Origin: Paracraurococcus sp042666655 | GTDB lineage: Bacteria > Pseudomonadota > Alphaproteobacteria > Acetobacterales > Acetobacteraceae | NCBI RefSeq assembly: GCF_042666655.1 | Contig: NZ_JBHTDE010000002.1 | Location: forward strand, 620,001 to 684,000 | Direction of reading: 5' to 3' | Length of the DNA stretch: 64,000 nucleotides | In this document: positions 33,184 to 41,204 of the stretch, one piece after another | How the letters are laid out: each line of letters begins with the position of its first letter | How positions within the stretch are numbered: the first letter of the stretch is position 1 | Translations under genes and position numbers: made by a program | Notes under the pieces: generated by a model | What the model was told of the DNA's origin: nothing | Seen by the model: the letters and a program-made list of their open reading frames with translations, nothing else | The model's database searches: none

Positions 33184-33686
33184 TGTCCGTCACCGCGAAA
33201 AGCGGCCTGGCCCTCGCCGCGGCGATGGCGCTGCTCGCCGGCTGCGCCGAGCAGCCGCGCATCACCGCTTCCGGCGCCCGCGTCTTCTACGTCGATACCC
33301 AGGGCGCCTCCTCGGTCTGCACCGTGCCGCCGAAGGTCGAGCTCTCCGCCGGCCAGCAGGCCGAGGCGACCATGGTGATGAAGAACGACGGCGGCTGGTG
33401 CGGCATCAACGTCGCCCAGTCGGGTCCGAAGCCGTACAACGCCGGGCTGCTGGTCGGCCGGCCGGAGCATGGCCGGGTGCATGTGCACAAGGTCGGTGAC
33501 GTGTCGCGGATCAGCTATACCCCGGACGCCGGCTTCGGCGGCGAGGACCGCTTCACCGTGCGGATGCTGCCGGGCAACCCGGCGCTGCGGGTGATGGTGA
33601 CGGTGCAGTACACCCCGCCGCCGGCGCCGCCCGCGCCGCCGCCGGCCGCCGCGCCGGCCCGCCGCGCCCCGGCGAAGAAGCGGTAG
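33183..33686 (+). CDS. Hypothetical lipoprotein with Ig-like tail
   Basis: 167 residues. The signal ends in the lipobox LLAGC, so it is a lipoprotein. The body is beta-rich: GARVFYVDTQGASSVCTVPP, then NDGGWCGINVAQSGPKPYNA and RISYTPDAGFGGEDRFTVRML, the last resembling the closing strands of cadherin-like or VCBS repeats. Two cysteines (SVC, GWC) may pair. The C-terminus is a Pro/Ala/Lys tail of about 30 residues that could contact peptidoglycan. The start overlaps the upstream stop (TGATG). Function unknown. Confidence 0.8.
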   Translation: MSVTAKSGLALAAAMALLAGCAEQPRITASGARVFYVDTQGASSVCTVPPKVELSAGQQAEATMVMKNDGGWCGINVAQSGPKPYNAGLLVGRPEHGRVHVHKVGDVSRISYTPDAGFGGEDRFTVRMLPGNPALRVMVTVQYTPPPAPPAPPPAAAPARRAPAKKR

Positions 33687-33693
33687 GATGAGA

Positions 33694-33719
33694 CGGGGAG
33701 GGTGGCGACGCCCTCCCCG
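33694..33719. terminator. Convergent terminator hairpin
   Basis: CGGGGAGGG-N8-CCCTCCCCG, a perfect 9-bp stem between the lipoprotein stop (33686) and the dctP-type stop (33729). Confidence 0.6.
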
Positions 33720-33728
33720 GATGTCCGC

Positions 33729-34706
33729 CTATTGCCGCAGGCTGCGGTAGCGTTCCAGCAGGGCGCGGCCGTCCGGGCCGGCCTTGGTCGCCCATTCCTC
33801 CTCCTGCTTCGCCCCCACCGCGCGGAGCTGCGCCATCAGCTCGGGGCTCGGCTCCGGCGCCTGCATGCCATGCGCCTTGAGCCTGGCCATCTGCACCTCC
33901 TCGGACGCCTTGGCCGCGGCCCAGCCGTGCTCCATCGCCCTTGCCGCGGCGTCGCGCATGGCCGCCCGGGTCGGCTCGTCCAGCGCCATGAAGGCGCGGG
34001 TGTTCACCAGCACCGCGTTGCGGGTCAGGGTGAAGCCGATGTCGTAGACATATCTCGAGAAATCCCAGGCGGCGCTGTCGGCGCCGGTCTGCGCGCTGGT
34101 CAGCAGCGCGTTGACGATTCCGGTGGCGAAGGCCTGCGGCACGTCGGCCGCCTGCACCATCACCGGGGTCGCGCCGATCAGCTCCGCCATGCGGGCGATG
34201 ATCGGTGTCTGCGCGCGGAAGCGGGCGCCCTTGAGGTCCTCGAGGCTGCGGATCTCGGACTTGCCGTAGAGCGCCTGGCTCGGCCAGGGCACGTAGTACA
34301 GCGGCGTGACGCCCTGCTTCTCGAAGCGGGTGCGCAGCGCGGCCTCGGTCGCCGCGTGCAGGGCGCGGGCCTGGCCGTAGGTGGCGGCGAGGAAGGGGAT
34401 GAAGTCGACCTCGAAGACCGGGTCCTCGTTGCCATAGGCGCCGAGCAGGATCTCGCCCATCTGCACCTGGCCGGTCTGCACCGCGCGCTTGATCTGCAGC
34501 AGCGGCAGCAGGGAGGCATTGGGATGCAACTGCACCGCCAGCTTGCCGGGGGCCGCCTTCTCCACCTCGGCCAGGAAGAACTTGATGGTCTGGGTGTGGA
34601 AATTGGCGTCCGGGTAGGGCGTGGCCATGACCCATTTGGTCTGGGCACGGGCAGGCATCGCGGCTGCCAGGACGGCCGCCAGCGCAAGGGCAACGAGGCG
34701 GTGCAT
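33729..34706 (-). CDS. TRAP transporter substrate-binding protein, DctP type
   Basis: 325-residue periplasmic receptor. Signal MHRLVALALAAVLAAAMPARA, then WVMATPYPDANFHTQTIKFF, KAAPGKLAVQLHPNASLLPL, KRAVQTGQVQMGEILLGAYGNEDPVFEVD, LYYVPWPSQALYGKSEIRSLEDLKGARFR and the late AFMALDEPTRAAMRDAA. The Arg in the KGARFR motif is the usual carboxylate-binding residue, so a C4-dicarboxylate or keto acid is likely. GGAGG precedes the ATG at 34706. No DctQ/DctM genes are adjacent; the upstream gene on the same strand is the unrelated YfhO-like protein. Confidence 0.92.
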   Translation of the reverse strand: MHRLVALALAAVLAAAMPARAQTKWVMATPYPDANFHTQTIKFFLAEVEKAAPGKLAVQLHPNASLLPLLQIKRAVQTGQVQMGEILLGAYGNEDPVFEVDFIPFLAATYGQARALHAATEAALRTRFEKQGVTPLYYVPWPSQALYGKSEIRSLEDLKGARFRAQTPIIARMAELIGATPVMVQAADVPQAFATGIVNALLTSAQTGADSAAWDFSRYVYDIGFTLTRNAVLVNTRAFMALDEPTRAAMRDAAARAMEHGWAAAKASEEVQMARLKAHGMQAPEPSPELMAQLRAVGAKQEEEWATKAGPDGRALLERYRSLRQ

Positions 34707-34813
34707 ACCGCTCCTCCGAGATTTCGATGGGCCGTGGAGGGCGGCGTTCTTCCCTGGCATGCAGTATGGCAGGCCGTTGCGCCGCCGGCCAGGGACGCGC
34801 CGACGGCCACGGG

Positions 34814-37552
34814 TCAGAACGACGGCGCCGGTGCCGCGGGGCGGCGCCCTTCGGCTGGCGGTTCGACCCGCCCGGTCGGGCGAAGGGCCCGATCCCGCGT
34901 GCGACCGGCGGCACATCCGGCCAAGCCGAGGATGAAGGGCAGGAGGGTCCAGCGGATATGCGGCGGCGCGAAGGCGAAGCGCACCTCGCTCCCGCCGGCC
35001 GGCAGGTCGATGGACTGGAACAGGCCATCCACCGGCCGGACCGCGCGGGGCTGGCCGTTCACCGAGGCACTCCATCCGTCATAGGCGAATTCCCGCCGTA
35101 TCAGCCGCGCCGGCGCATCGCAGTCGGCCGTCAGCATCTCACGCGAGGTGATGCGCAGCCGGCAGGGACCGCCGACAACTTCGAAATACGGCGCGGCATC
35201 GGGCAATTCGAAGATGTCGACGACGGGGCCTCGATAGACTGGTGCCGGCGCCGGCCCGGCGGTGGTGGCATAGGCGAGCGAGAGCGTCGGCAGCAGCCCT
35301 GCCGCCGGATCGCCCAGCCAGCCGCGCTGGCCGGCGCCGGGAAGCCCGGTGACCGGTGGGCGCCACACCCAGATGGCGGCGGGCCGGGTGGCGCCGTCCT
35401 GGAACAAGGCGATGCGCAGCGCCTGATCGACCGCGACGCTCAGCGGCCGTTCGAGCGGGATGCGGGCGGGCAGGTTGTCCGCGAGCTCCGCCAGCCGCCG
35501 GCGCCCTTCGACGCAATCGGCGGCGGCACAGAGCCGCAGGACAAGGTCGCCATCCGCCGCACCGTGGAAGGTGCCGACCACGACGTCGACCGCTACCAGA
35601 TCACCCGCATTCGGCAGCGTGGAAGGCAGCGTGCCGTCCAGCACCCCGCCGAGCGGAATCGGCAGGGCGTCGGCGGGCCGGGCTCCGCCGAAGCGCAATG
35701 CCGGCTGCTGTTCGGCCAGCGGATTCTGGCCCGAAAAGGCCAGTACGTAGCGCACGCCGTCGGCCGCATAGGCGGCTTGGCGTCGCTGGAAGGCTTCCAG
35801 CCTGGTCTGCCCATCGGCGTCGAACGCCGGCGTGTTCCCGGCAAAGATCGCCGGATGGATCGCGGGATCGAGCTTGTCTTTCACATGCGCAACCCAGGAT
35901 CGCGGGATCGGCTGGTAGCTGTGGTTGATCGATGCGACCCCATAATGGGCACCATAGTTCGGCGCGAGCGGCGCAAGCGTGTAGAAACGCTGGAGGCCGA
36001 GATTGCGCTGCAGGAACGCCACCGCACCCGTATCGAGCGCATGGTTCCGCGTGCCGGCGAGCAAGGGCAGGCCGAACATCACCATCGCATCCAGGACGAG
36101 CAGGGCCGCCAGCGGCCGCAGGCCCCGCGCCGGGCCAAGCCGCAGCAGCCAGACCAGCGAGGCCAGCGTCAACGCCGCCCAGCCGAGCGACAGGAGCGGC
36201 CAGGGACGGTAGGCGAGGGACACCCGCCACAGCGCGGCGACGATGCCCGAGGCGGCTGCCAGGGCAAGCCCAAGGGCCAGCAGGACAGCCAGAAGGGGCA
36301 GGCCGATCGCCTGCCAGCCGAGGCGTCCCTGGCGCTGCCAGGCATCCAGGGCGAAGGCGGCGAGGATGATCGCGGCCATTTCCCAGGATGGCGGCGAATA
36401 CCGGAAGACCGCCGTCACATCCATCAAGGGGATGCTGCCGACCAGCTGGGTAATTCCCGGCACCATCGCGGTTCGGGCAAGGTGGACCGCGATCCAGCCG
36501 GCAAGCAGCAGGCGCAGCGCGCGTTCCCGCCGCGGCGCCAGCAGTCCGACGAGCACGAGGAAGGCCAGCGGCACCCCGACATAGCCGCCCAGCATGCCGC
36601 CGATATAGATCAGCAGGCCGGTCGGATCGATGTTCTGGAAATGCGCAACCGGGCCGAAAATGTATGGCAGCAGGTAGGCTGCTAGGCCGGGGCGGAGCAG
36701 GCCAATGCGGTTGAAATCGAGGCGGGCGGACTCGTCCGCCACCGCCATGAACTGCGCGAAGGGCAGCAGCAAAGGGGCGGCGACCAGCAGACCGGAAACC
36801 CCACCGGCGGCCACCTTGCGCAGGAAGGCGAGCCGCACGCCGGCCGCCTCGGTCGCCCAGCGGACGGTGGCCCAGGCCAGCGCAAGCAGGCCGTTCAGAT
36901 AGGCGGTTTCCGGGAAGCCGGCATAGAGCGAGTAGCCGATCGCCGCCCCGATCGCCGCCCAGCCGCCGGCACGGCCGGTGCGCGCAGCGTGCAGCGCGTG
37001 CTCGAGACCGAGGAGGAACAGCGGTAGGAAGGCGATGGGCGTGATCGGAGCATCGGCGAACCAGGCGAAGGTGCCGTTCACCTGGTAGCAGATCCCGCCC
37101 AGCAAGGCGGCGGCGCGGGTCAGGCCGAGCCGGCGGAGCAGCGCATAGGTCGCCAGCCCCGCCAGGACCTGCAGCGCCATCTTTTGCAGGATGAGGCCAT
37201 CTTCCAGGCTGAGCAGCAGCACGAAGGGCAGGAAGAAGGCGGCCGGCTGCATTTCGGCCACCAGGGGCAGGCCGAGGCCGGAATAGGGGTTCCACCAGGG
37301 AATGACGCCGCTCAGCCAGTTCCGGGCAGCGAGCCCGCCGAGCGACTGCATGGTCAGGCCGGCATGCGGATCGAGCCAGCCGGGCAGCCCGGGCAGCAGG
37401 CTGTCCTGCGGCCCGACCGAGAGCCCGGAGACATAGTAGCGCGGGTCGGCCGACCAGTCCGTCACCAGAGGAAACAGATTGGCGAGAACCGGGATCAGGA
37501 CCAACAGGCCGATCGGAATCACCCGCTGCCGGGACGTTTCCATGCCGTACAT
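34814..37552 (-). CDS. YfhO-like large membrane protein (GT-C-type fold)
   Basis: 912 residues, about a dozen hydrophobic helices over the first two-thirds and a soluble beta-rich C-terminal third. Landmarks are PLVTDWSADPRYY, LTMQSLGGLAARNWLSGVIPWWNPYSGLG, an Asp-rich first periplasmic loop, and the C-terminal EFAYDGWSASVNGQPRAVRPVDGLFQSIDLPAG seen in YfhO proteins. Family members are thought to transfer sugars to lipid or polymer carriers at the membrane (YfhO in Bacillus aids lipoteichoic-acid glycosylation). GGAGG precedes the ATG at 37552. An inverted repeat lies about 60-85 nt upstream. Confidence 0.85.
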   Translation of the reverse strand: MYGMETSRQRVIPIGLLVLIPVLANLFPLVTDWSADPRYYVSGLSVGPQDSLLPGLPGWLDPHAGLTMQSLGGLAARNWLSGVIPWWNPYSGLGLPLVAEMQPAAFFLPFVLLLSLEDGLILQKMALQVLAGLATYALLRRLGLTRAAALLGGICYQVNGTFAWFADAPITPIAFLPLFLLGLEHALHAARTGRAGGWAAIGAAIGYSLYAGFPETAYLNGLLALAWATVRWATEAAGVRLAFLRKVAAGGVSGLLVAAPLLLPFAQFMAVADESARLDFNRIGLLRPGLAAYLLPYIFGPVAHFQNIDPTGLLIYIGGMLGGYVGVPLAFLVLVGLLAPRRERALRLLLAGWIAVHLARTAMVPGITQLVGSIPLMDVTAVFRYSPPSWEMAAIILAAFALDAWQRQGRLGWQAIGLPLLAVLLALGLALAAASGIVAALWRVSLAYRPWPLLSLGWAALTLASLVWLLRLGPARGLRPLAALLVLDAMVMFGLPLLAGTRNHALDTGAVAFLQRNLGLQRFYTLAPLAPNYGAHYGVASINHSYQPIPRSWVAHVKDKLDPAIHPAIFAGNTPAFDADGQTRLEAFQRRQAAYAADGVRYVLAFSGQNPLAEQQPALRFGGARPADALPIPLGGVLDGTLPSTLPNAGDLVAVDVVVGTFHGAADGDLVLRLCAAADCVEGRRRLAELADNLPARIPLERPLSVAVDQALRIALFQDGATRPAAIWVWRPPVTGLPGAGQRGWLGDPAAGLLPTLSLAYATTAGPAPAPVYRGPVVDIFELPDAAPYFEVVGGPCRLRITSREMLTADCDAPARLIRREFAYDGWSASVNGQPRAVRPVDGLFQSIDLPAGGSEVRFAFAPPHIRWTLLPFILGLAGCAAGRTRDRALRPTGRVEPPAEGRRPAAPAPSF

Positions 37553-37937
37553 CTCGCGCCTCCTTCTGGGAGGAGACCGTCAGGACAGCGGGCCACGACC
37601 GACTTTGATTCAGTTCAAACCAGCATCGTATGTTGAACGATCGTGATGGCGTTGGGCACATCGCCGGAGGGTGACGACAATGCGCGGTCGATACTGGGCC
37701 GCTGGCATACAACCGAGACGGATCCTGTCTGGAGCCCATCGATTTCTGTCGGCGCGAGGGATCGAATCGGCGGCGCACCGGGCCTGCGCGACCGCCCGCA
37801 TCGGCGCCGGCGGCACGCCCAGAGGCGTGGACGACCCGGCCCATGCCGGTATCCGGCCGAGACCGGCTATCCGCCCGAAGCGCGGCCACCCGGGGCTTGG
37901 CGTGGACGGCGAGCAGCCGCCTGCCGTGGGGGCAAGG
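37553..37937. other. Intergenic region upstream of the YfhO-like gene
   Basis: 385 bp. The left 90 bp form the YfhO leader with the inverted repeat at 37613-37638. The rest, up to the SDR stop at 37938, has lower apparent coding character and I see no gene, RNA or terminator in it. Long open frames across it on both strands are GC-driven and lack family features. Confidence 0.5.
37613..37638. promoter_or_regulatory. Inverted repeat GTTCAA-N14-TTGAAC
   Basis: Perfect 6-bp arms, 61-86 nt upstream of the YfhO-like start, in a locally A/T-richer stretch that would suit a promoter. Possible operator. Confidence 0.35.
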
Positions 37938-38693
37938 TCAGTGCATCACGTCGCCGCCGTTGGGCGACAGGGTCGCGCCGACGTAGTACGCCCCGCCGGG
38001 TCCGGCCAGCAGCAACGCCGTCGCCGCGATCTCCTCCGGCCGCCCCAGCCGCCCGGCGAGGATCGTCGCCTCCATACTGGCCTTCCATTCCGGCCCGCGC
38101 GCCCGCGTCAGGTCGGTCTCGATCGGCCCGGGCGCGATGGCGTTGACCAGCACGCCCATCGCCGTCGCCTCCCAGGCCAGGCTGCGGGTGAAGCCGACGA
38201 TCGCCGCCTTGGCGGTGCAATAGGGCACGATGTTCGGCCCGCCCTTGAAGGCGAGCTGCGAGGCGATGTTGATGATCCGCCCGGCGCCGCGCGCCACCAT
38301 GCCCGGGTAGACCGCCTGGGCCATGAAGAACATTCCCTTCACATGGACATCGACGACCCGGTCGTAGGTCTCCTCGGTGATCGTCTCGAAGGCCCCGCGC
38401 AGGTTGATGCCGGCATTGTTCACCAGGATGTCGCAGGGGCCGAGCGCGGCTTCCGCGGCGGCGGCGAAGGCCCGCGTCGCGGCCGGGGCGGCGACGTCGG
38501 CCTCCATCTGGAAGCCGCGCCGGCCGCGCGCGGTGACGGCCTGGACCAGCGTGGTGGCCTGGGGGCCGTCGCCCAGGTGGCAGATCGCCACGTCGGCCCC
38601 GGCCTCGGCGAAGGCCAGCGCGATGGCGCGGCCGATGCCGCGGCTGCCCCCGGTGACGTAGGCGATCTTCCCGTGCAGCGGGCCTTCGGTCAT
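37938..38693 (-). CDS. SDR family oxidoreductase (FabG-like)
   Basis: 251-residue classical short-chain dehydrogenase: cofactor loop YVTGGSRGIGRAIALAF, NNAGINLRGAFE, active-site Ser in IINIASQLAF, YCTAK catalytic Tyr/Lys and APGPIETDLTRARGPEW. FabG-like by layout, but the substrate cannot be assigned. It overlaps the hutF stop by 4 nt (ATGA), so it is co-translated with a histidine-degradation enzyme. That is not a standard hut gene and may be operon packing. It could alternatively serve as an acetoacetyl-CoA reductase, which the PHA cluster lacks (speculative). Confidence 0.9.
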   Translation of the reverse strand: MTEGPLHGKIAYVTGGSRGIGRAIALAFAEAGADVAICHLGDGPQATTLVQAVTARGRRGFQMEADVAAPAATRAFAAAAEAALGPCDILVNNAGINLRGAFETITEETYDRVVDVHVKGMFFMAQAVYPGMVARGAGRIINIASQLAFKGGPNIVPYCTAKAAIVGFTRSLAWEATAMGVLVNAIAPGPIETDLTRARGPEWKASMEATILAGRLGRPEEIAATALLLAGPGGAYYVGATLSPNGGDVMH

Positions 38694-40048
38694 GCCAGCA
38701 ATCTCCGCATTGTGCCGGCGAAGGATTCGCCGATCTCCAGCCGCGCGACATGGCGCCCGCCCTCGACCACCCGCTTCGCCCCGGCGACGACGGTGCGGAT
38801 GGGATTGGCCTGGCCGGAAAACACCCAGGCATCCAGCAGGCTATCTCCGGTGCGGCCGACCAGCGAGGGGTGGTCGGCGTCCAATTCCACCAGGTCGCAG
38901 CGCAACCCGGGCGCGATCCCGCCCAGCGGCCGGCCGCTGGCCTGGGCGCCGCCGGCCAGCGCCGCATCCAGCAGCCGCCTTCCGGGATGCGGCGCGGCCT
39001 CGGTCGTCGCCACGGCGCGCTCGTGCAGCGCCAGGCGCTGGCTGGTCTCCAGCTGCCGCAGCTCGTCGCGCGCCGAGACGCCAACATGGCTGTCGGTGCC
39101 GATGCCGAGGCGCCCGCCGGCGTCCAGGTAGTCCCGCAGCGGGAAGGTGCCGTCGCCGAGCGAGGCCTCGGTCGAGGGGCAGAGCCCGGCGACCGCGCCG
39201 CTGGCGGCCAGCCCGGCGATCTCCCCGGCATCCATGTGGGTCGCATGGATCAGGCACCAGCGCGCATCCACCGGCGCGTGGTCCAGCAGCCAGCGCACCG
39301 GCCGGGCGCCGGTGGCGGCGAGGCATTCCGTCACCTCCTTGCCCTGTTCCGCCGCGTGGATGTGGATCGGGCCGGGCAGGGCGGGCAGGGCGTCCAGCAT
39401 CGCCGGGGTCACCGCGCGCAGGCTGTGCGGCGCCATGCCGACCGCGCATTGCGGGTCGCCCGCGGTTGCCGCGCGGCACTCGTCCACGATGCGCAGGAAA
39501 GGGTCGAGGTCGTTGAGGAAGCGCCTTTGCCCCGGCACCGGATCGCGGCCGAAGATGCCGCCATGGCGGTAGAGGCTGGGCAGCAAGGTGAGCCCGATAC
39601 CGGTCCGCCGCGCCGCCGCCAGGTGCCGCAGCGCCATCTCGGCGATGCTGTCGTAGGGCGTGCCATCCGGCTGGTGGTGCAAATAGTGGAACTCGGCGAG
39701 GCCGGTGAACCCCCATTCCAGCAGCTCGACCTGGAGCTGCGCCGCCACCGCCTCGGCATCCTCTGGCGTCAGCCGGCCGACGAAGCGGTACATGGTGTCG
39801 CGCCAGGACCAGAAGCTGTCCTGCCCGGCCGGGCTGCGGCGTTCCGCCCCGCCGGCCATGGCGCGCTGGAAGGCGTGGGAATGGAGGTTGGGCACGCCGG
39901 GGACGACCGCGCCGCGCAGGCGGTCGGCGGCGCCCGGCGCGGCGCCCGGGGTGACGGCGGCGATGGTCCCGGCGGCATCGGCCTCGATCAGGACGTCGGC
40001 GGCCCAGCCAGTGGGGAGGAGCGCGGCGCGGGCGTGAAACTGCGGCAT
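38690..40048 (-). CDS. hutF: Formimidoylglutamate deiminase
   Basis: 452-residue amidohydrolase that converts N-formimidoyl-L-glutamate to N-formyl-L-glutamate and ammonia in the HutF/HutG branch of histidine degradation. Metal-ligand motif PNLHSHAFQRAMAG, the GFTGLAEFHYLHHQPDG segment, HIHAAEQGKEV, CLIHATHMD and GIGTDSHVGVSARDEL are all diagnostic. The start MPQFHARAALL at 40048 follows a terminator-like hairpin. It is on the strand opposite hutUHI, 1.9 kb away. HutG, the expected next enzyme, is not in the window. Confidence 0.95.
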   Translation of the reverse strand: MPQFHARAALLPTGWAADVLIEADAAGTIAAVTPGAAPGAADRLRGAVVPGVPNLHSHAFQRAMAGGAERRSPAGQDSFWSWRDTMYRFVGRLTPEDAEAVAAQLQVELLEWGFTGLAEFHYLHHQPDGTPYDSIAEMALRHLAAARRTGIGLTLLPSLYRHGGIFGRDPVPGQRRFLNDLDPFLRIVDECRAATAGDPQCAVGMAPHSLRAVTPAMLDALPALPGPIHIHAAEQGKEVTECLAATGARPVRWLLDHAPVDARWCLIHATHMDAGEIAGLAASGAVAGLCPSTEASLGDGTFPLRDYLDAGGRLGIGTDSHVGVSARDELRQLETSQRLALHERAVATTEAAPHPGRRLLDAALAGGAQASGRPLGGIAPGLRCDLVELDADHPSLVGRTGDSLLDAWVFSGQANPIRTVVAGAKRVVEGGRHVARLEIGESFAGTMRRLLA

Positions 40049-40085
40049 GGCGAGAGGATGCCCGCGGCGTGGCGGGCAGGAAAGC

Positions 40086-40114
40086 TTGGGGAGGGAAAAG
40101 TATTCCCTCCCCAA
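40086..40114. terminator. Terminator hairpin between lipid kinase and hutF genes
   Basis: TTGGGGAGGGAA-N5-TTCCCTCCCCAA, a perfect 12-bp stem. It should stop minus-strand transcription from the lipid kinase before hutF. Confidence 0.7.
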
Positions 40115-40186
40115 ACCCCACCGTTCCTTTTTCTGGGCTTGGCACCTGCCGCGCGGCGAGCGCTAGACTCCCAGAAATGGAGGAGG

Positions 40187-40206
40187 GTTGGACGCATGCG
40201 TCCAAC
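40187..40206. repeat. Perfect 20-bp palindrome
   Basis: GTTGGACGCATGCGTCCAAC is its own reverse complement. It directly abuts a second hairpin, GGGAGGA-TACT-TCCTCCC at 40207-40224, near the 3' end of the lipid kinase gene (stop at 40235). A cruciform, terminator or dimeric-protein site are all possible. Confidence 0.6.
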
Positions 40207-40234
40207 GGGAGGATACTTCCTCCCCGGTTTTGCC

Positions 40235-41200
40235 TTACTCTTCCCCCTCCGCTGGCGCGAAGACCCGCAGCGCCGCCGGGCGCAGCCGGAACGCCGCCGG
40301 CGTATGCGTGGTCAGCTCGCCATCGGTGTTCACCGGCCGCGGCTTGCGGGTGCGCAACTCCAGCTCGGTGGTGCGGAAGGCGCGGACGTCCCGCCAGCTG
40401 CCATGGGTGCCGCGGCGCAGCCAAGGCAGCAGCGCCACCAGCCGCCACCAATGGGTGACCTCCAGGCTGTAGACATCCAGCAGGCCGTCATCGGGCCGGG
40501 CGTCCTCCGACACCGTCATCCCGCCGCCGTAGTGGCGGCCGTTGCCGACCGAGACCTGGATGGTCCTGACCCGCTCCACCCGGCCGTCATGCACCAGCGT
40601 CACGGTGAAGGGCCGCGCCCGCCGCAGCAGGCCAAGCGCGGCCACGCCGTAGCCCAGCTTGCCCCAGCGCTTCTTGGCTTCCGCCTTCAGCTCGGATGCG
40701 AGTTCGGCGCTGAAGCCGATGCTGGCGACGTTGAAGTAGCAATGCCCGTTGACCTCGCCGAGATCGACCGGCCGCGGCGCCGCGGTGGCGATGACCTGGG
40801 CCGCCGCGTCCAGCTCGAACGGGATGCCGAGGCTGCGGGCCAGGTCGTTGGCGGTGCCGAGCGGCAGGATGCCGAAGGGCAGCCCGGCCTTCAGCAGGCC
40901 GGGGATGGCGGCGTTCAGCGTCCCGTCGCCGCCGCCGATCACCACCCGGTCGAAGCCGCCGGCGGCCAGCCCGGTGGTGACGGAGTCGGCGCAGGACATG
41001 CCGTCCGGCGGATCGAAGGGATGCGCGTCGAGGCCTGCGCCGCGCAGCGCCGCGGCGGCGGCCTCGGCCTGCTCGGCGCCGCTGCGGGCCTTCCGGTTGA
41101 CGATCAGCAGGGCGCGCCCGGCGGGCGGGGTGTCTGGTGCGATGGTCCCGGCTCCGGCCTGTTGCGGCGTTGCAACCGCCGAGCCTGCCGCGGGTTGCAA
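40235..41200 (-). CDS. Diacylglycerol kinase family lipid kinase (YegS/BmrU-like)
   Basis: 321 residues. ATP-site motifs are RALLIVNRKARSG, FDRVVIGGGDGTLNAAIPGLL (the G-G-D-G-T-L-N signature), FGILPLGTANDLARSLG and VNGHCYFNVASIGFSAELA. A C-terminal beta-rich lobe carries NGRHYGGGMTVSEDARPDDGLLDVY. It phosphorylates diacylglycerol or a related lipid with ATP. The only possible start in the last coding stretch is TTG 41200; a start further upstream would lie inside the divergent PAP2 gene. The start therefore abuts the PAP2 start with 4 nt between. Confidence 0.88.
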   Translation of the reverse strand: MQPAAGSAVATPQQAGAGTIAPDTPPAGRALLIVNRKARSGAEQAEAAAAALRGAGLDAHPFDPPDGMSCADSVTTGLAAGGFDRVVIGGGDGTLNAAIPGLLKAGLPFGILPLGTANDLARSLGIPFELDAAAQVIATAAPRPVDLGEVNGHCYFNVASIGFSAELASELKAEAKKRWGKLGYGVAALGLLRRARPFTVTLVHDGRVERVRTIQVSVGNGRHYGGGMTVSEDARPDDGLLDVYSLEVTHWWRLVALLPWLRRGTHGSWRDVRAFRTTELELRTRKPRPVNTDGELTTHTPAAFRLRPAALRVFAPAEGEE

Positions 41201-41201
41201 C
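41169..41201. promoter_or_regulatory. Two GTTGCAAC palindromes between lipid kinase and PAP2 genes
   Basis: Perfect 8-bp palindromes at 41169-41176 and 41194-41201, 25 bp centre to centre, with a related GTTGCGGC at 41161. They sit at the abutting 5' ends of the two divergent genes, where an operator acting on both would be expected. Confidence 0.45.
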
Positions 41202-41204
41202 GAG

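Noticed and set aside
34727..36685. 652-codon plus-strand open frame opposite the YfhO-like gene
   Set aside because: Gln/Arg/Gly-rich shadow text with no family features; the minus strand encodes a coherent membrane protein.
37760..37785. GGGATCGAATC resembling a tRNA T-loop
   Set aside because: No acceptor or anticodon stems can be formed around it; chance match.
37643..38146. Plus-strand frames in the gap before and across the SDR gene
   Set aside because: Arg/Pro/Ala-rich low-complexity text, antisense to the SDR; no signal, domain or ribosome site.
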